A stretch of 64,000 nt of DNA from Naematelia aurantialba. Its lineage: Eukaryota > Basidiomycota > Tremellomycetes > Tremellales > Naemateliaceae. A program made the position numbers and the translations under genes. Under the pieces are notes generated by a model. That model searched no databases. It was given only the letters and a program-made list of their open reading frames with translations, and was not told the DNA's origin. Below, piece by piece: positions 9,580 to 19,349 of the stretch. Location of the stretch: NCBI GenBank assembly GCA_021527695.1, contig JAKFAO010000011.1, positions 124,001 through 188,000 of the forward strand. Reading direction: 5' to 3'. How positions within the stretch are numbered: position 1 is the first letter of the stretch; every line of letters starts with the position of its first letter.

Positions 9580-12336
9580 ATGGCGCCCCTGTCCTTTCGG
9601 CGCACAGAGAAGCCGCCTACGCCGCCCACCGAGCCTCCTCTGGGCGGCCCCTCGACGCCCTCGGCCGTTGTCGCGGGCTCGGCATCCCCAGTGCCAGCGT
9701 CAGCACCAGCACCAGCGCCAGTGTCAGCAGAATCACGCTCATTCTCGTCCCGCCTCTTACGGCGCAAGCCGTCTTCGCGGCACGCTCCTGCCACCACGGC
9801 CACCCCACCGCGTCCACTGCCCCTAGACGGCGCCGCCGCCAGTGCCGGCGAGCCGTCCCTCCCTACCCCGCTCACGGCGTCGACCGCCGCGATCTTCACC
9901 CCGCTCACCACGTCAAGCTCGACGTTCGCCCCGCACACCGCGACGAGCTCGACGTTCGCCCCGCTCACTGCGGCGAGCTCGACCTTTGCCGAGCCCCAGC
10001 TAGACGCCGGCCACCCGTTTTCCCAGGCCGCTACGGCGATCGCTGCCGCAGCAAGTAAGGGGCGCCCCCGCCCCGCCAATCCCTATGTAAATGGTACTGG
10101 CAGGCCGGGCGGCAACGGCCGACGCACGAGCGAGAGCGACGACGGCTCTGGTTCTGCGAGTGGATCTGGTTCAGGCTCAGGCTCTGGCCCCGGCTCTGGC
10201 CTCGCAGGCCACCTCGTGTACCCCGGGGCCTATCGGAGCGCCAAGAGCGACACCGAGGGCTCGACGTTCGAGCGGCGGCTGAGCGAGCCTGTGAGTCCTG
10301 CGGCTGCGCGCCGTGCCGCTTGGGTCTACAAGGATGCGCATTCGCCCGCCTTCTCGCCGGTTCACACGCACACGAATCCCCACATGAGCTCGTCCATGCC
10401 TTTCAATGCCGGTTCGAACTTGTACAGCAGCTTGAATACGACCACCCTGCCGTTCCATCTCGGCGGCCCAGCAGGCGGCGGCGGCGGGGTGGTGATCATT
10501 GACGCCGAGGGGGGACTGGACGTGCCCCCACTGCCGACGGACCACACGCTCGTCTCGGTTCCTGCACACTTGCGTCCGACCCGCCCCATTTCGCCGTCTC
10601 GTTTCGAGTCCCAGCCGGTGTACCCTACAGCGCTTTCGCCGCCACGCCGGCCGATGCCGCGGTCGCCTGGTGCCATGGCGACTGCGGCGGGGCGGGCTCA
10701 AGCCCAACCCAACGGCCAAGGACAGGCCCGAGTGACCGACAACGACGGGTCGCCTCTCAAAGGCAAGGGCGCGGGCTTGGCAGACTCGCTGGGGCGTCGA
10801 CCCAGCCCAGCACCCGCGAGCAGGAATCGGAGCTTGTCGCCTGCCTCGCTAGACGACCGCACCATCACGATCACCCCGCCTATCCGTACTTCCTCCTCGT
10901 CGACATCCATCATCACCCCAGAGTGGCTAGCGCGGCGGCCGTCTTCCCGGCGTCGACAACAACAGCCGGTGCAAGGGCAGTTGCAAGCGCAAGCGCAAGC
11001 ACAACCGCACACCCCGCCCAGGGCAAAGCCGAAGCTCGAGCCGTCGCCTACGCTGGTGACGCGGACGCGCGCCCAGTCCAGCTCAGACTCGACCACCACC
11101 GACGAGAGCGTTGCAGATCCCGACTGTTTCCCCGACGCTGAGGCGGACCCCGACGTGGACGCCGGTGCGGACGCAGACGACTCTGACGAGGCGGCGGCTG
11201 CGGCTGGCTCTGGGGCTGGGCTTCCGGCCGTCGAGCGCGGTGTGCGCGGTCAGGGATGTCAGTATCAGGTCTCGGTCGTGTGTGCGGATGGACGGCAGAG
11301 GCGAGGCAAGGCGTTGGCGGAGGGCGGCGGTAACATCGATGGCGCAGGCGTCGACAGGGACGGGGACGGAGGCGATGCCGATGCCGATGCCGATGCGGAC
11401 GCCGAGGACGAGAACGAGATCGAAGACGAGATGGTCTGGACAGTGAGGGTACGCCGTGGCCCGCCCGCTGCACCTGCGCCTGCCGACGGAGCAGGGGACG
11501 CGGCGGTGCCTATCCCCGTCTCCCCGCTGAACCTGTCTACCACGACAGCGACGGCGCAAGCGCCAGCCTCGGCGACCTCTTTCAACCTCTCGTTATCGCT
11601 CGACGAGCCGACTGGGAAACTCGTCTTCATCGCTTTTCCCATGGACGCCCACGCCACGCCGACGCGGCCGCGCCGGCCGTCTGTCTCTACCTCTACCTCT
11701 GCGTCGACGTCGTTCCCCGCCTCGACGGCCGCCTCGTTCGCCACATCCGCTGCCACGTCGTTCTCGCGACCTGCGCTGTCGTCGCCCGCCTCGAGCTCCT
11801 TTTCGAAACCGCTGGTGGCGTCGCCTGCCTCTGGCTCGTTCTCGAAGTCGGTTTCCCTGTCATCCCCCCGCGGCTCCGCAGGCGGAGGCGGAGGCGGAGT
11901 CGGGTCTGGAGCTAGAACACCGAGCAGGAGCACGCGCGTCTCGACACCCCCGCCGCGCGTCTCGACGCCCCCGCCCCATACCCCCGTTTCAGCGCGGCGG
12001 CGCCTGACCACACCCTCGCCCTCGCCCGGTAGCGGGCATGTCAGCGGCGGTGGCGGTGGCGGCAGTGGCGGTGGAAATGGGAGTGGAAGTGGGAGTGGGA
12101 CTGGGAGTGGAAGTGGGACTGGGACTGGGAGTGGGACTGGGAGTCGAAGTGGGAGTGGGAGCGGAAGTGGAAGCGCAGGTGGTGGTGGTGGAGGAGGCGG
12201 GAACTGGAGAGGCGAAGTGTACACGCCCAGACGAACGAGGCTCGTCAGTGCTGCAATGCTCGATGGCGGGCTGTACGGCAAGGGCTCGGTGGACGGGATG
12301 AGCGAGGAATTGGAGAGTGCGTTGGAGATCCGCTAG
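9580..12336 (+). CDS. Large low-complexity Ser/Pro/Ala/Gly-rich protein of unknown function
   Basis: A single uninterrupted frame of 918 residues starts at an ATG directly after an in-frame stop region. Family not recognised. The N-terminal 170 residues are Pro/Ser/Ala-rich with three repeats of the form (L)TAxSSTFAP. There is a Gly-Ser block near residues 185-205. Two short, more ordered segments stand out: TPEWLARRPSSRRRQQ near residue 448, and NLSLSLDEPTGKLVFIAFP near residue 670. An acidic Asp/Ala block spans about 520-620. A long (GS)n/(GT)n run at about 825-870 is followed by a C-terminus with basic and hydrophobic residues. Strong third-position G/C bias in this frame supports it over the long antisense frames, which give poly-Pro. 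It could be a cytoskeletal or cell-polarity scaffold, but nothing proves that. Confidence 0.75.
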   Translation: MAPLSFRRTEKPPTPPTEPPLGGPSTPSAVVAGSASPVPASAPAPAPVSAESRSFSSRLLRRKPSSRHAPATTATPPRPLPLDGAAASAGEPSLPTPLTASTAAIFTPLTTSSSTFAPHTATSSTFAPLTAASSTFAEPQLDAGHPFSQAATAIAAAASKGRPRPANPYVNGTGRPGGNGRRTSESDDGSGSASGSGSGSGSGPGSGLAGHLVYPGAYRSAKSDTEGSTFERRLSEPVSPAAARRAAWVYKDAHSPAFSPVHTHTNPHMSSSMPFNAGSNLYSSLNTTTLPFHLGGPAGGGGGVVIIDAEGGLDVPPLPTDHTLVSVPAHLRPTRPISPSRFESQPVYPTALSPPRRPMPRSPGAMATAAGRAQAQPNGQGQARVTDNDGSPLKGKGAGLADSLGRRPSPAPASRNRSLSPASLDDRTITITPPIRTSSSSTSIITPEWLARRPSSRRRQQQPVQGQLQAQAQAQPHTPPRAKPKLEPSPTLVTRTRAQSSSDSTTTDESVADPDCFPDAEADPDVDAGADADDSDEAAAAAGSGAGLPAVERGVRGQGCQYQVSVVCADGRQRRGKALAEGGGNIDGAGVDRDGDGGDADADADADAEDENEIEDEMVWTVRVRRGPPAAPAPADGAGDAAVPIPVSPLNLSTTTATAQAPASATSFNLSLSLDEPTGKLVFIAFPMDAHATPTRPRRPSVSTSTSASTSFPASTAASFATSAATSFSRPALSSPASSSFSKPLVASPASGSFSKSVSLSSPRGSAGGGGGGVGSGARTPSRSTRVSTPPPRVSTPPPHTPVSARRRLTTPSPSPGSGHVSGGGGGGSGGGNGSGSGSGTGSGSGTGTGSGTGSRSGSGSGSGSAGGGGGGGGNWRGEVYTPRRTRLVSAAMLDGGLYGKGSVDGMSEELESALEIR

Positions 12337-12931
12337 TGGTGGGATAGGGCGTGGGGTGTGGGAGCAGCGGGGAGGTGGTCGGGTAGATGGGAGGTGGCAG
12401 GTGGTAGGGAGGTGGCAGGTGGTACGAGGTAGATGGTAGCGAGGTGGCAGGTGGGACGAGGTAGATGGTAGCGAGGTGGCAGGTGGTACGAGGTGGATGG
12501 TGTAAGTGGCCAGTAGTCAGTGGTCAGTGGCCAATGGCAGACGGTCAGTGGCAGATGGTCGAGTGGTAGCAGGCGATCAGTGGACATTCTCCTCGGGCTG
12601 TTGAGATCTGGACTCTATTCGGGACACTTTCAGAGGGATACCAGGTCGTATCTTTGATATATGTTTCAAGTACTGCGATGAGCGCATGAGAGGAAGTCAG
12701 GCCATGCATATGCACTATGCAGAGTTGCCACGATGCTGCGTATGCCACGTAAAATGCAGAGTATGCCAGTCTACAAGCCGAATATGCCGATGTCTAGGCA
12801 GAGTAAGCCGCTTACACTGCCACGCTATCCCTTCTATGAACTGGAGTACATGGCCGATGACATGCATGCGTGACGGGCATACCGACATACCGACATGCTC
12901 GCAGTCTAGTCGTTATATCTAGCCGTCTAGT
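12337..12931. other. Convergent intergenic region with 32-bp minisatellite
   Basis: This separates the 3' ends of the 918-residue gene (plus) and the DUF89 gene (minus). At about 12370-12500 a roughly 32-bp unit GAGGTGGCAGGTGGTACGAG with a following AGATGGTAGC is repeated about four times. A run of TCAGTGGYCAGT words follows to about 12560. Further right, TATGCMRAGT words recur at 12715-12800. Confidence 0.7.
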
Positions 12932-15509
12932 CTAGTCCTTGGCGGAGAACGAGACCACCGCGTACCTGGCCCCAAAGCATAAGCAACGCCCGACTGAGCG
13001 GCCAGGAGGGACAGGAGAACAAGAGGTGAGTAGATGGGATCACGCCTGCTCACTTTCCACTGACACGCCAATCTGGTGCGGTGGCGTTCAGTTTCTCCTC
13101 TACGCCCTCTGGTAGGCCGGCGCTGTAATTGTGTCAGGCTCGCCAACTCGTCAGGCGCGATCACGAGTCGCAGGATATAACGCCACCTATAGAAGAGGGG
13201 GCGAATGACGCGAGCTAGAGGTAGGGAAGACTCACATCGTGTCTGCTTTGTTGGTCCGCAAACTAGCGAGGTTGATCTTGCCCCGAAGCGGGCCTATAAT
13301 ACCGTCAGGCCCACGGAGTGGCGTACATGGAAGGACGACTCACCGAGTGCCTGGTCGAATGGTATGGTCGTTGGCCACTTGGCGTCCCCGACCAGCCTGC
13401 TTTGTCAGCGTCCGCCTTGTTTACCCTCATTCGCCCTCGTTGGGTCCTGATGCCGTTGTACATTACGGAAGACGAGAGAGAGAAAGGGATGGGCATGAGA
13501 AAAAAGAGAGACAGCAAAGAGAAGAAGCGGAAAAACCAAAGAGAGAAAGAAAATAGAAAGGCAGAGCGTGTGTTGGTCCGAAGACACAGAGTTCAAAGAG
13601 CCAGAGTCAAGAGAGAGAGTCAACCGAGATAGACGGAGCGGACGCACTTGCGGTAGTTCAAATCACCCTTGAAGAACACCAGCCCGCTCTCGGCGAGCTC
13701 AGCCACGAGTTCAGGCGCAACCGCCGGCATATCCTGGTAACTGTACTGCGTCGTCCAGAACCCCGCTGGCATGCTATGCGCCTCGCCCAGTGGCGTGTCG
13801 AGGGGTACAGACAAGCGGAACTTGCCGGCAGAGAGGTGCGATTTCCAGCGTGTCGCGAGAGAGGTCAGCGCGTCTGTGTCGGTTTGAGTGAGGGGGATCG
13901 AGGCATGCTGTGCGAAGAACGAAGTGTCCAGGAGCGAGTCGATCGCCCACCTGAGAGGAATTAGTCAACCGCTGACCGGCCATGGTGATGTTCGAGAGAT
14001 TGTCGCTCACGTGAAATCGAATGGCAGGACGTCCGACACGAACCAAGGAATGGCTTTCGGGCTGAACATCACGCAGTCAGTGAGTTGATGGGTCTCAGTG
14101 GACCGATCCGTATATGGACGCACTGGAAGACTACCTCCGATACGAACGGGGTGCATGATAGCAGAAAGTCGGCGAAAATAAAATCCGTATACAGCTGTTC
14201 ACATCAGACTGAACCTGATAATTAAATCCTTAGCAGACTGACCTCGAATCCAGCTATACGAATCTTCTGGTAAGTATATTGTAGGCTAACGGAGACACAG
14301 ACGCACCATTATCCATAACAATGTCCACTCGTCCACCCTGCAGTTTCTTCAGGTGGGCCCAGACCGCTGGCAAGTCATTACGGAGAATCATCTTGGCTTG
14401 CTCGGCTTGAGCCTTGGCGCCGACCGCCTGGAGCTTCTGAAGATCCTCGTATTTGAGATCAACGAGGAGCGATAGATCCTATAGTAGAGTCTTTAGCGCA
14501 TCCATGGCCGGGCATGAGGAAGACAATACGTACAGTTGCGTTACCCCATAGATCTGCCTGAATCATTTCCCTGCTCGCTCAGCTCCATGTTGGAGATCGA
14601 CGAAGAAGACGCACATGAAAGCGATCTCGAGCGAGGATCCTGCCGATTCGTACTGGTGATGGAGATCCTCCTGAGCGACCATGCCATTCAACGCCTTGGC
14701 AAGATCTACGGGTCTACATCAGCGCGGAACACATGGGGGACCTAGAAGGCAGCTCACGGACTATAGCGCCTGAGCTTGATCTATATGTCTCTGCCTTGGA
14801 TGTGAAAAAGGGGTCGTAGTCTTGCCAGTGTTTTGTCATGGCAAAGTAATTCCTCAGTCGTCGGTACCTATCCTCAGGCGTAAGCCTACATCGTCTAAAG
14901 CTGACGTCGGGACTGGAGGGGACGAGAAAGGACGGGTTAAGACATGATGTCAAAATCTTACAGGTAACACTCGGCAAACAGCCAGTTCATTGTGAACCAC
15001 CGTTTGTCTTCATCTGCCAGTCCTGCTAGCTCATCATTGTAACACTCCACGTTCCCTTGCCCGTCATCTTCGATGGGACTAACACGTCGTTAGTTGATGA
15101 GTCATTGATCGCAGCATGGACACCTTAAACTCACTCGAGTACTGCGTTCCTGCCCATGTCATGCTTCAGCGCTGAGATCTTGGCGATGATTGCTTTGCCC
15201 TCAGCGATCTTGGATTCGTTTGTACCGTGCAGGATATGCAGCTCGTTCGAGAGCGTTGAAACAATGTTAGTAAGGATTACGGGCCATCTACCGTCAGCGC
15301 AGCGGCAAGCATAACGCACCGTTTCACAACTGTGGTGTAGCTGCATGAGCAATATCAGCACAGACTTGCCATGTCCCGAGAAGCAAGCCCGACGCACGAG
15401 AAGCTGGGTAGAGAGAATATCAGCTTCGCTTGAGCGACTTGGAACCGACTGACCTCTGCTTGTCCTTTGGTGAGTATCGCTCGACAGGCAGCTGATAGAG
15501 CTGGACCAT
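12932..15509 (-). CDS. DUF89/ARMT1-family damage-control phosphatase, 17 exons
   Basis: Exons in coding order: 15454-15509, 15398-15403, 15320-15340, 15135-15287, 14962-15078, 14758-14894, 14615-14705, 14534-14570, 14307-14478, 14243-14253, 14124-14194, 14011-14061, 13648-13950, 13344-13396, 13236-13293, 13054-13122, 12932-12965. They sum to 479 residues, the usual fungal length. Family motifs appear in order: RWPVILT, EDDGQGN, RWFTMNWLFAECYL, DPFFTSKAE, LWGNATDLSLL, DIVMDNAGFEL, ADFLLS, HPKAIPWFVSDV, VFFKGDLNYRK, WPTTIPFDQALGP, LRTNKADT and PDWRVSGKYAV. DUF89 members are metal-dependent phosphatases that hydrolyse reactive or misplaced sugar phosphates; yeast YMR027W is an example. The Asp/Asn of MDNAGFE and the Asp of KGDLNYRK are the expected metal ligands. 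Two exons are microexons of 6 and 11 nt (see findings). It diverges from TAH18. Start: the ATG at 15509. Confidence 0.92.
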
Positions 15510-15666
15510 CTTGCCTCGGTTGTCACCACGGGAGCTACGAAGTCACAAAGCTAGCATCCAATCGATGTACTCGAGTATATCACAAGAGAGGGAGACAGAG
15601 AAGGGGCTCCGCAACCAAGTCAACAAAAGTTGTCGAGAAATACTGCTTCTTTCCTTGTCTCTCCCA
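15510..15666. promoter_or_regulatory. 157-bp divergent promoter, DUF89 gene / TAH18
   Basis: Only 157 bp separate the two start codons, which face away from each other, so both promoters and both 5' leaders must lie here. The half next to TAH18 is a pyrimidine-rich TTTCCTTGTCTCTCCCA leader. No obvious TATA box is seen. Confidence 0.75.
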
Positions 15667-17810
15667 ATGACAGTCACCTCCTCCACGGTCTCGGTAGCCA
15701 CGAGCTCGACCACAAGTGTCAGTGAGGTCTCGAGCGAGGGTCTTCCAAAGCACGTCACCATCCTCTATGCGTCCGAGACAGGAAATGCTCAAGACACAGC
15801 AGAGAGGGTGGGGCGAGAGTTCCGAAGATTGGGCAGGAGGTGTGTGGTGCTGAGCATGGAGCTGTTTGACATTGTACGTCTTCTTCTGCTCTCCCGTCTA
15901 TCCCATCCTAGAGCTCGCTCGATGCTAATGGTGATGGGCTAGTTTGATTTGCCCGACACGCAGCTTCTCGTCCTCATTGCGTCCACTCATGGACGGGGCG
16001 ATCCTCCTCCAGCGATGCTTCCGCTATGGACGGCTTTGCTTCGCACCTCCCTCCCGGAAGATATCCTCGAGGAAGTCAACTTTGCCCTATTTGGTCTTGG
16101 TGATTCGTCCTATGAACGTTTTTGCTACGCAGGCAAAATGCTCGCAAGGAGGTTAGAGGCGCTAGGAGCGAATAAAGTCGTAGAGCCCGCTTGGGGTGAT
16201 GAGAGGGCACCTGACGGGTGAGGCTTCCTATCCAGTATGTACTGATAAATCGCAGTATAGAACAAGCTTTTCTGCCTTGGCTGAAGGAGACGATCGATAC
16301 CATGGTGCCCCATCTTCCTGCTCTTGAACCAAGCTTCATTCCCGAAAGCTCAACCGTCTTGCCGCCGCCTATCTTTGACCTCCGACCACTAGATGATGAG
16401 CTCAACGTGCATAACCTTGCGATTTCCACGGATCACACTACAACTCGGACAGCTTATGTGTGCGCCAACGATGAAGTCAATGGGCACGACCATGAAGTCG
16501 CAAATCCGGATGACTGGTACTGGACAAGGTTGACACGGAACCACCGAGTGACACGGGAGGACTGGTGGCAGGACGTGCGAGAGATCGAATTGGAGTTTGA
16601 AGATCCGCACTTGTGAGTGAGCGGATCAAACCAATGCTTACTCTTCAGTGCGGGCTATGAACCTGGGTCTATCTGTAGCATACATCCGAAATCATCACCA
16701 GCGGAAGTCAACGACTTCCTGGATATGATGGGCATGAGCCACGAGGCCGACGCCCAGTTTTACATCGAGTCAGCGGTACCAGGTGAGCTTCCAGGGTCGA
16801 GATTGCCTAGCTGAACGGTGCAGGGCAACCACTTCCGGCCCACCTTCCACCAGACACACAGCCCACGACACTCCGTCAGCTCTTGACCAACCACCTCGAT
16901 ATCCGCTGCTCACCTCGCAAGAGCTTCTTCGAATGGTTGCGCCGTTTGTCCAGTGACGAAAGAGAGCAAGAACGACTCGACGAATTCATTGCTGACCCCG
17001 ACGAGATCCATACCTATGCCACTCGACCGTCACGTACCATACTAGAGACCCTTGCCGACTTCCGACATATCCGGCTCCCTCGATCTCACTTGCTTGAGAT
17101 CCTTCCTCCGCTACGACGGCGTCAATTCTCGATTGCTAGCTCATGGGGAAGCCATCCCGGGAAGGTACAGTTGCTCGTTGCATTAGTCGAGTACAAAACC
17201 AACCTTATGATCCCTCGGCGAGGATTGTGCTCGACATGGCTAGACACACTCGAAGTTGGCACTCGAGTACCTATCAGAATCTCGCCGCCCACTCTGAAAT
17301 TCCCTAGCGATCCTGCGACTCCCCTGATTCTGGTTGGCCCAGGAACCGGAGTTGCACCGATGCGCGCTTTTGCTGAAGAACGTATCCGGCAAGGTGCAGC
17401 CGAGCACACTGCCTTGTACTTTGGGTGTCGATCAAGGTCAGCTGACTACTATTACGCCTCGGACTGGGCCAGATATCGCGAGAACGGACTCAGAGTGGAG
17501 GTTGCCCCTAGTCGAGATACGAATGACAAGGTGTACGTGCAGCACCTGATCCGCCGGGACCGTGATCTCGTTTACGACTGGCTGGTCAAACGGAACGGAT
17601 CGATCTTCATTTCGGGGTAAGTCTGCGTGCGCCTTACTAGTCGTGCAAAGCTAATTGGTCAGATCATCCAATGCGATGCCAAGGGAAGTTCGGGAGGCGA
17701 TTATCTGGTGTATCTCATCCGCTGGATCGGGCAATATGACCGCGGAGCAGGCCACTTCCTACGTCGAGGAGATGTTCGAGTCGCGGCGCGGTGGAGAAGA
17801 GAGCTGGTAA
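15667..17810 (+). CDS. TAH18: NADPH-dependent diflavin oxidoreductase, Tah18/NDOR1 family
   Basis: Six exons, 15667-15873, 15943-16217, 16256-16612, 16649-16782, 16824-17616 and 17663-17810, encode 637 residues. The protein passes electrons from NADPH via FAD and FMN to the Fe-S protein Dre2 in cytosolic iron-sulfur cluster assembly. Domains in order: an N-terminal flavodoxin-like FMN module with ILYASETGNAQDTAERVGRE (about residues 33-52), ASTHGRGDPP and FGLGDSSYERFCYAGK; a connecting domain; the FAD-binding motif RQFSIASS; and the NADPH-binding module with LILVGPGTGVAPMRAF, FGCRSRSADYYY and IFISGSSNAMP. The C-terminus SYVEEMFESRRGGEESW has the terminal Trp expected to stack on the flavin in this family. 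It has no membrane anchor, unlike cytochrome P450 reductase. The short flavodoxin, the lack of an anchor and the overall length favour Tah18 over P450 or methionine synthase reductase. Confidence 0.95.
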
Positions 17811-18131
17811 AGCTGCACTTTCGGGAGCCACACCCAACGTGACCTCGAAGCCAACATCTGGCCTGGGCCGGCAATGATTCGCGACCGGCAACTAAAAAGA
17901 TTTTCCCGATCTCTCCAGCGTTGCCCCAGGCGAGCATAAAAGCCATCCAGGACAGACAGGCCCCTCGTCTTCTTTCGTCTCCGCACATGCAACATACACA
18001 TCTTTCCTGACAGACTGCATACACATTCCCCCACCCCCCTAGTCGACCTCCACAGCAGCAGCTCCATCGCGCTGCACAGCCAGTTCAAGCACCAGGCCAC
18101 GACTCGATTGGTCAACGTCGTTACCAGTCCC
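17811..18131. other. Intergenic: TAH18 3' end and promoter of small membrane protein
   Basis: A TATA-like element ATAAAAG at 17936-17942 is followed by a CT-rich stretch. An ATG at 17986 opens a frame of only six codons after the Met. It may be a short upstream frame in the leader of the gene modelled from 18132. Confidence 0.45.
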
Positions 18132-18992
18132 ATGCCACAGGTCATGCCTGCGCAAACCCTGCCCACAAGCAGGGCCGACATGTGCGAGCCTGCGAAACGC
18201 CGTAAGTGTTCTTCCACACTGTCTCCTGTCCATGAGGGAGTCCTCAATGGCTACCCTCAGAACTTCTCCATGGTCAGCCGTACTCGGCGGGACACGATAC
18301 GTCTCCTCTTCCCCATCCGCACTGCGCCACGATCACTCTGACACCCTCAATCTCACACATCTCCGCTGGTGACCATTCGCCATACACGTCGCCCTTGCGT
18401 GCACGCATTTGCACGCTTCTTGGCATCCTGGTTTGGCAATCATGATGGTTCCGTGTCCATCGTGATCACCGCTGATTGATGCTTGCTTGCAGAATATGCG
18501 ATGTCCGCCAGTCGCTGTTTCAGCATCTTTATGCTACTCTCATTCAGCTGCTTCTACGGCAGCGTCTTGATCACCCAGACGAATCTGTGCAGCACGAATG
18601 GTCTGGGCCAATCTCTGTGAGCTCTCTTCTCTTCTCGTTGCTCCCATGCTACAGTTACAGTTACAATCAATATCGTGTCTGTAGCGTGAAAGGAACCGAC
18701 GCTGACATTGCAAAGGTACGCGGCTGGCGTGGTCGCAGTGGCGATCACGTGGGCAATGATGATGACTTGGATCTTGAGCGATCTCGTTCGCTGTATAGTG
18801 AAGGCTCTGAAGGCTCGCGAGAAACTCCGCCGCGAACGACCCAAGGACTGCGAACAATGCCGGCGCGATGAAGCGGGCCGCCATTCGGCGCAGCCACAGA
18901 GCCCATTGGACGCTGAACGGATCGAGATGGCAACCAAGGCGTTTCACGCTGCCTCTGCCCCCCAGCCGCCGGTGCACATGGAGACCGTATAG
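18132..18992 (+). CDS. Putative small two-helix membrane protein
   Basis: Four exons, 18132-18201, 18261-18368, 18493-18616 and 18716-18992, join in frame with GT-AG borders to give 192 residues. The family is not recognised. Two hydrophobic helices are evident: CFSIFMLLSFSCFYGSVLI in exon 3 and YAAGVVAVAITWAMMMTWIL at the start of exon 4. The second helix is followed by a basic, charged tail (KALKAREKLRRERPKD) that probably faces the cytosol and ends in VHMETV. The last intron has a good GCTGAC branch site just before its acceptor. The last two exons are well supported by hydrophobicity and frame. The first two are less certain, and the true start may be elsewhere. Confidence 0.5.
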
Positions 18993-19349
18993 CTGCGTGT
19001 CGCGCCCGATACGTTTCACTGAACGAGTAGGATGGGGTTTGTTGCTTTAATTTATGTCGTCTCGCCATGCAGCACGTATCCAATGTGCCTTGCAGCGAGA
19101 GCATCTGGCTATAGATGCCAGAATCACGTAGAACGATACTTGTGTTTGACGATACATCCTCCTTGATGATGATATGGGGATGTCATAGTGCGATATATGA
19201 TATACGAGGATATCATAGTGCGATATATGATAATATGATCATACAATGTGATGTCATTACAATAGCCCATGCAGTTTGCATTCTCCCCGCTCCACCAGAT
19301 GGCCGTGAGATGGAGCAAGAAGGCTGAGAGATCGAGCAGAGGAGTAAGG
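18993..19349. other. Convergent intergenic region with 30-bp duplication
   Basis: This is the 3' side of two converging genes. At 19178-19237 an AT-rich 30-bp unit containing TCATAGTGCGATATATGATA occurs twice in tandem with one or two changes, followed by more ATATGATCATA sequence. It could serve as the transcription termination region for both genes. Confidence 0.6.

Noticed and set aside
11265..12281. 338-codon antisense open frame inside the 918-residue protein gene
   Set aside because: It translates to poly-Pro and Ala runs created by GC-rich repeats of the sense strand. The sense frame has the expected third-position bias and a proper start.
15320..15509. Simpler model joining DUF89 exon 1 directly to exon 3
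   Set aside because: It is frame-compatible, but it leaves a roughly 113-nt intron containing two complete branch-site and acceptor sets and loses the SFS residues expected before YTT. It remains the main alternative to the 6-nt microexon.
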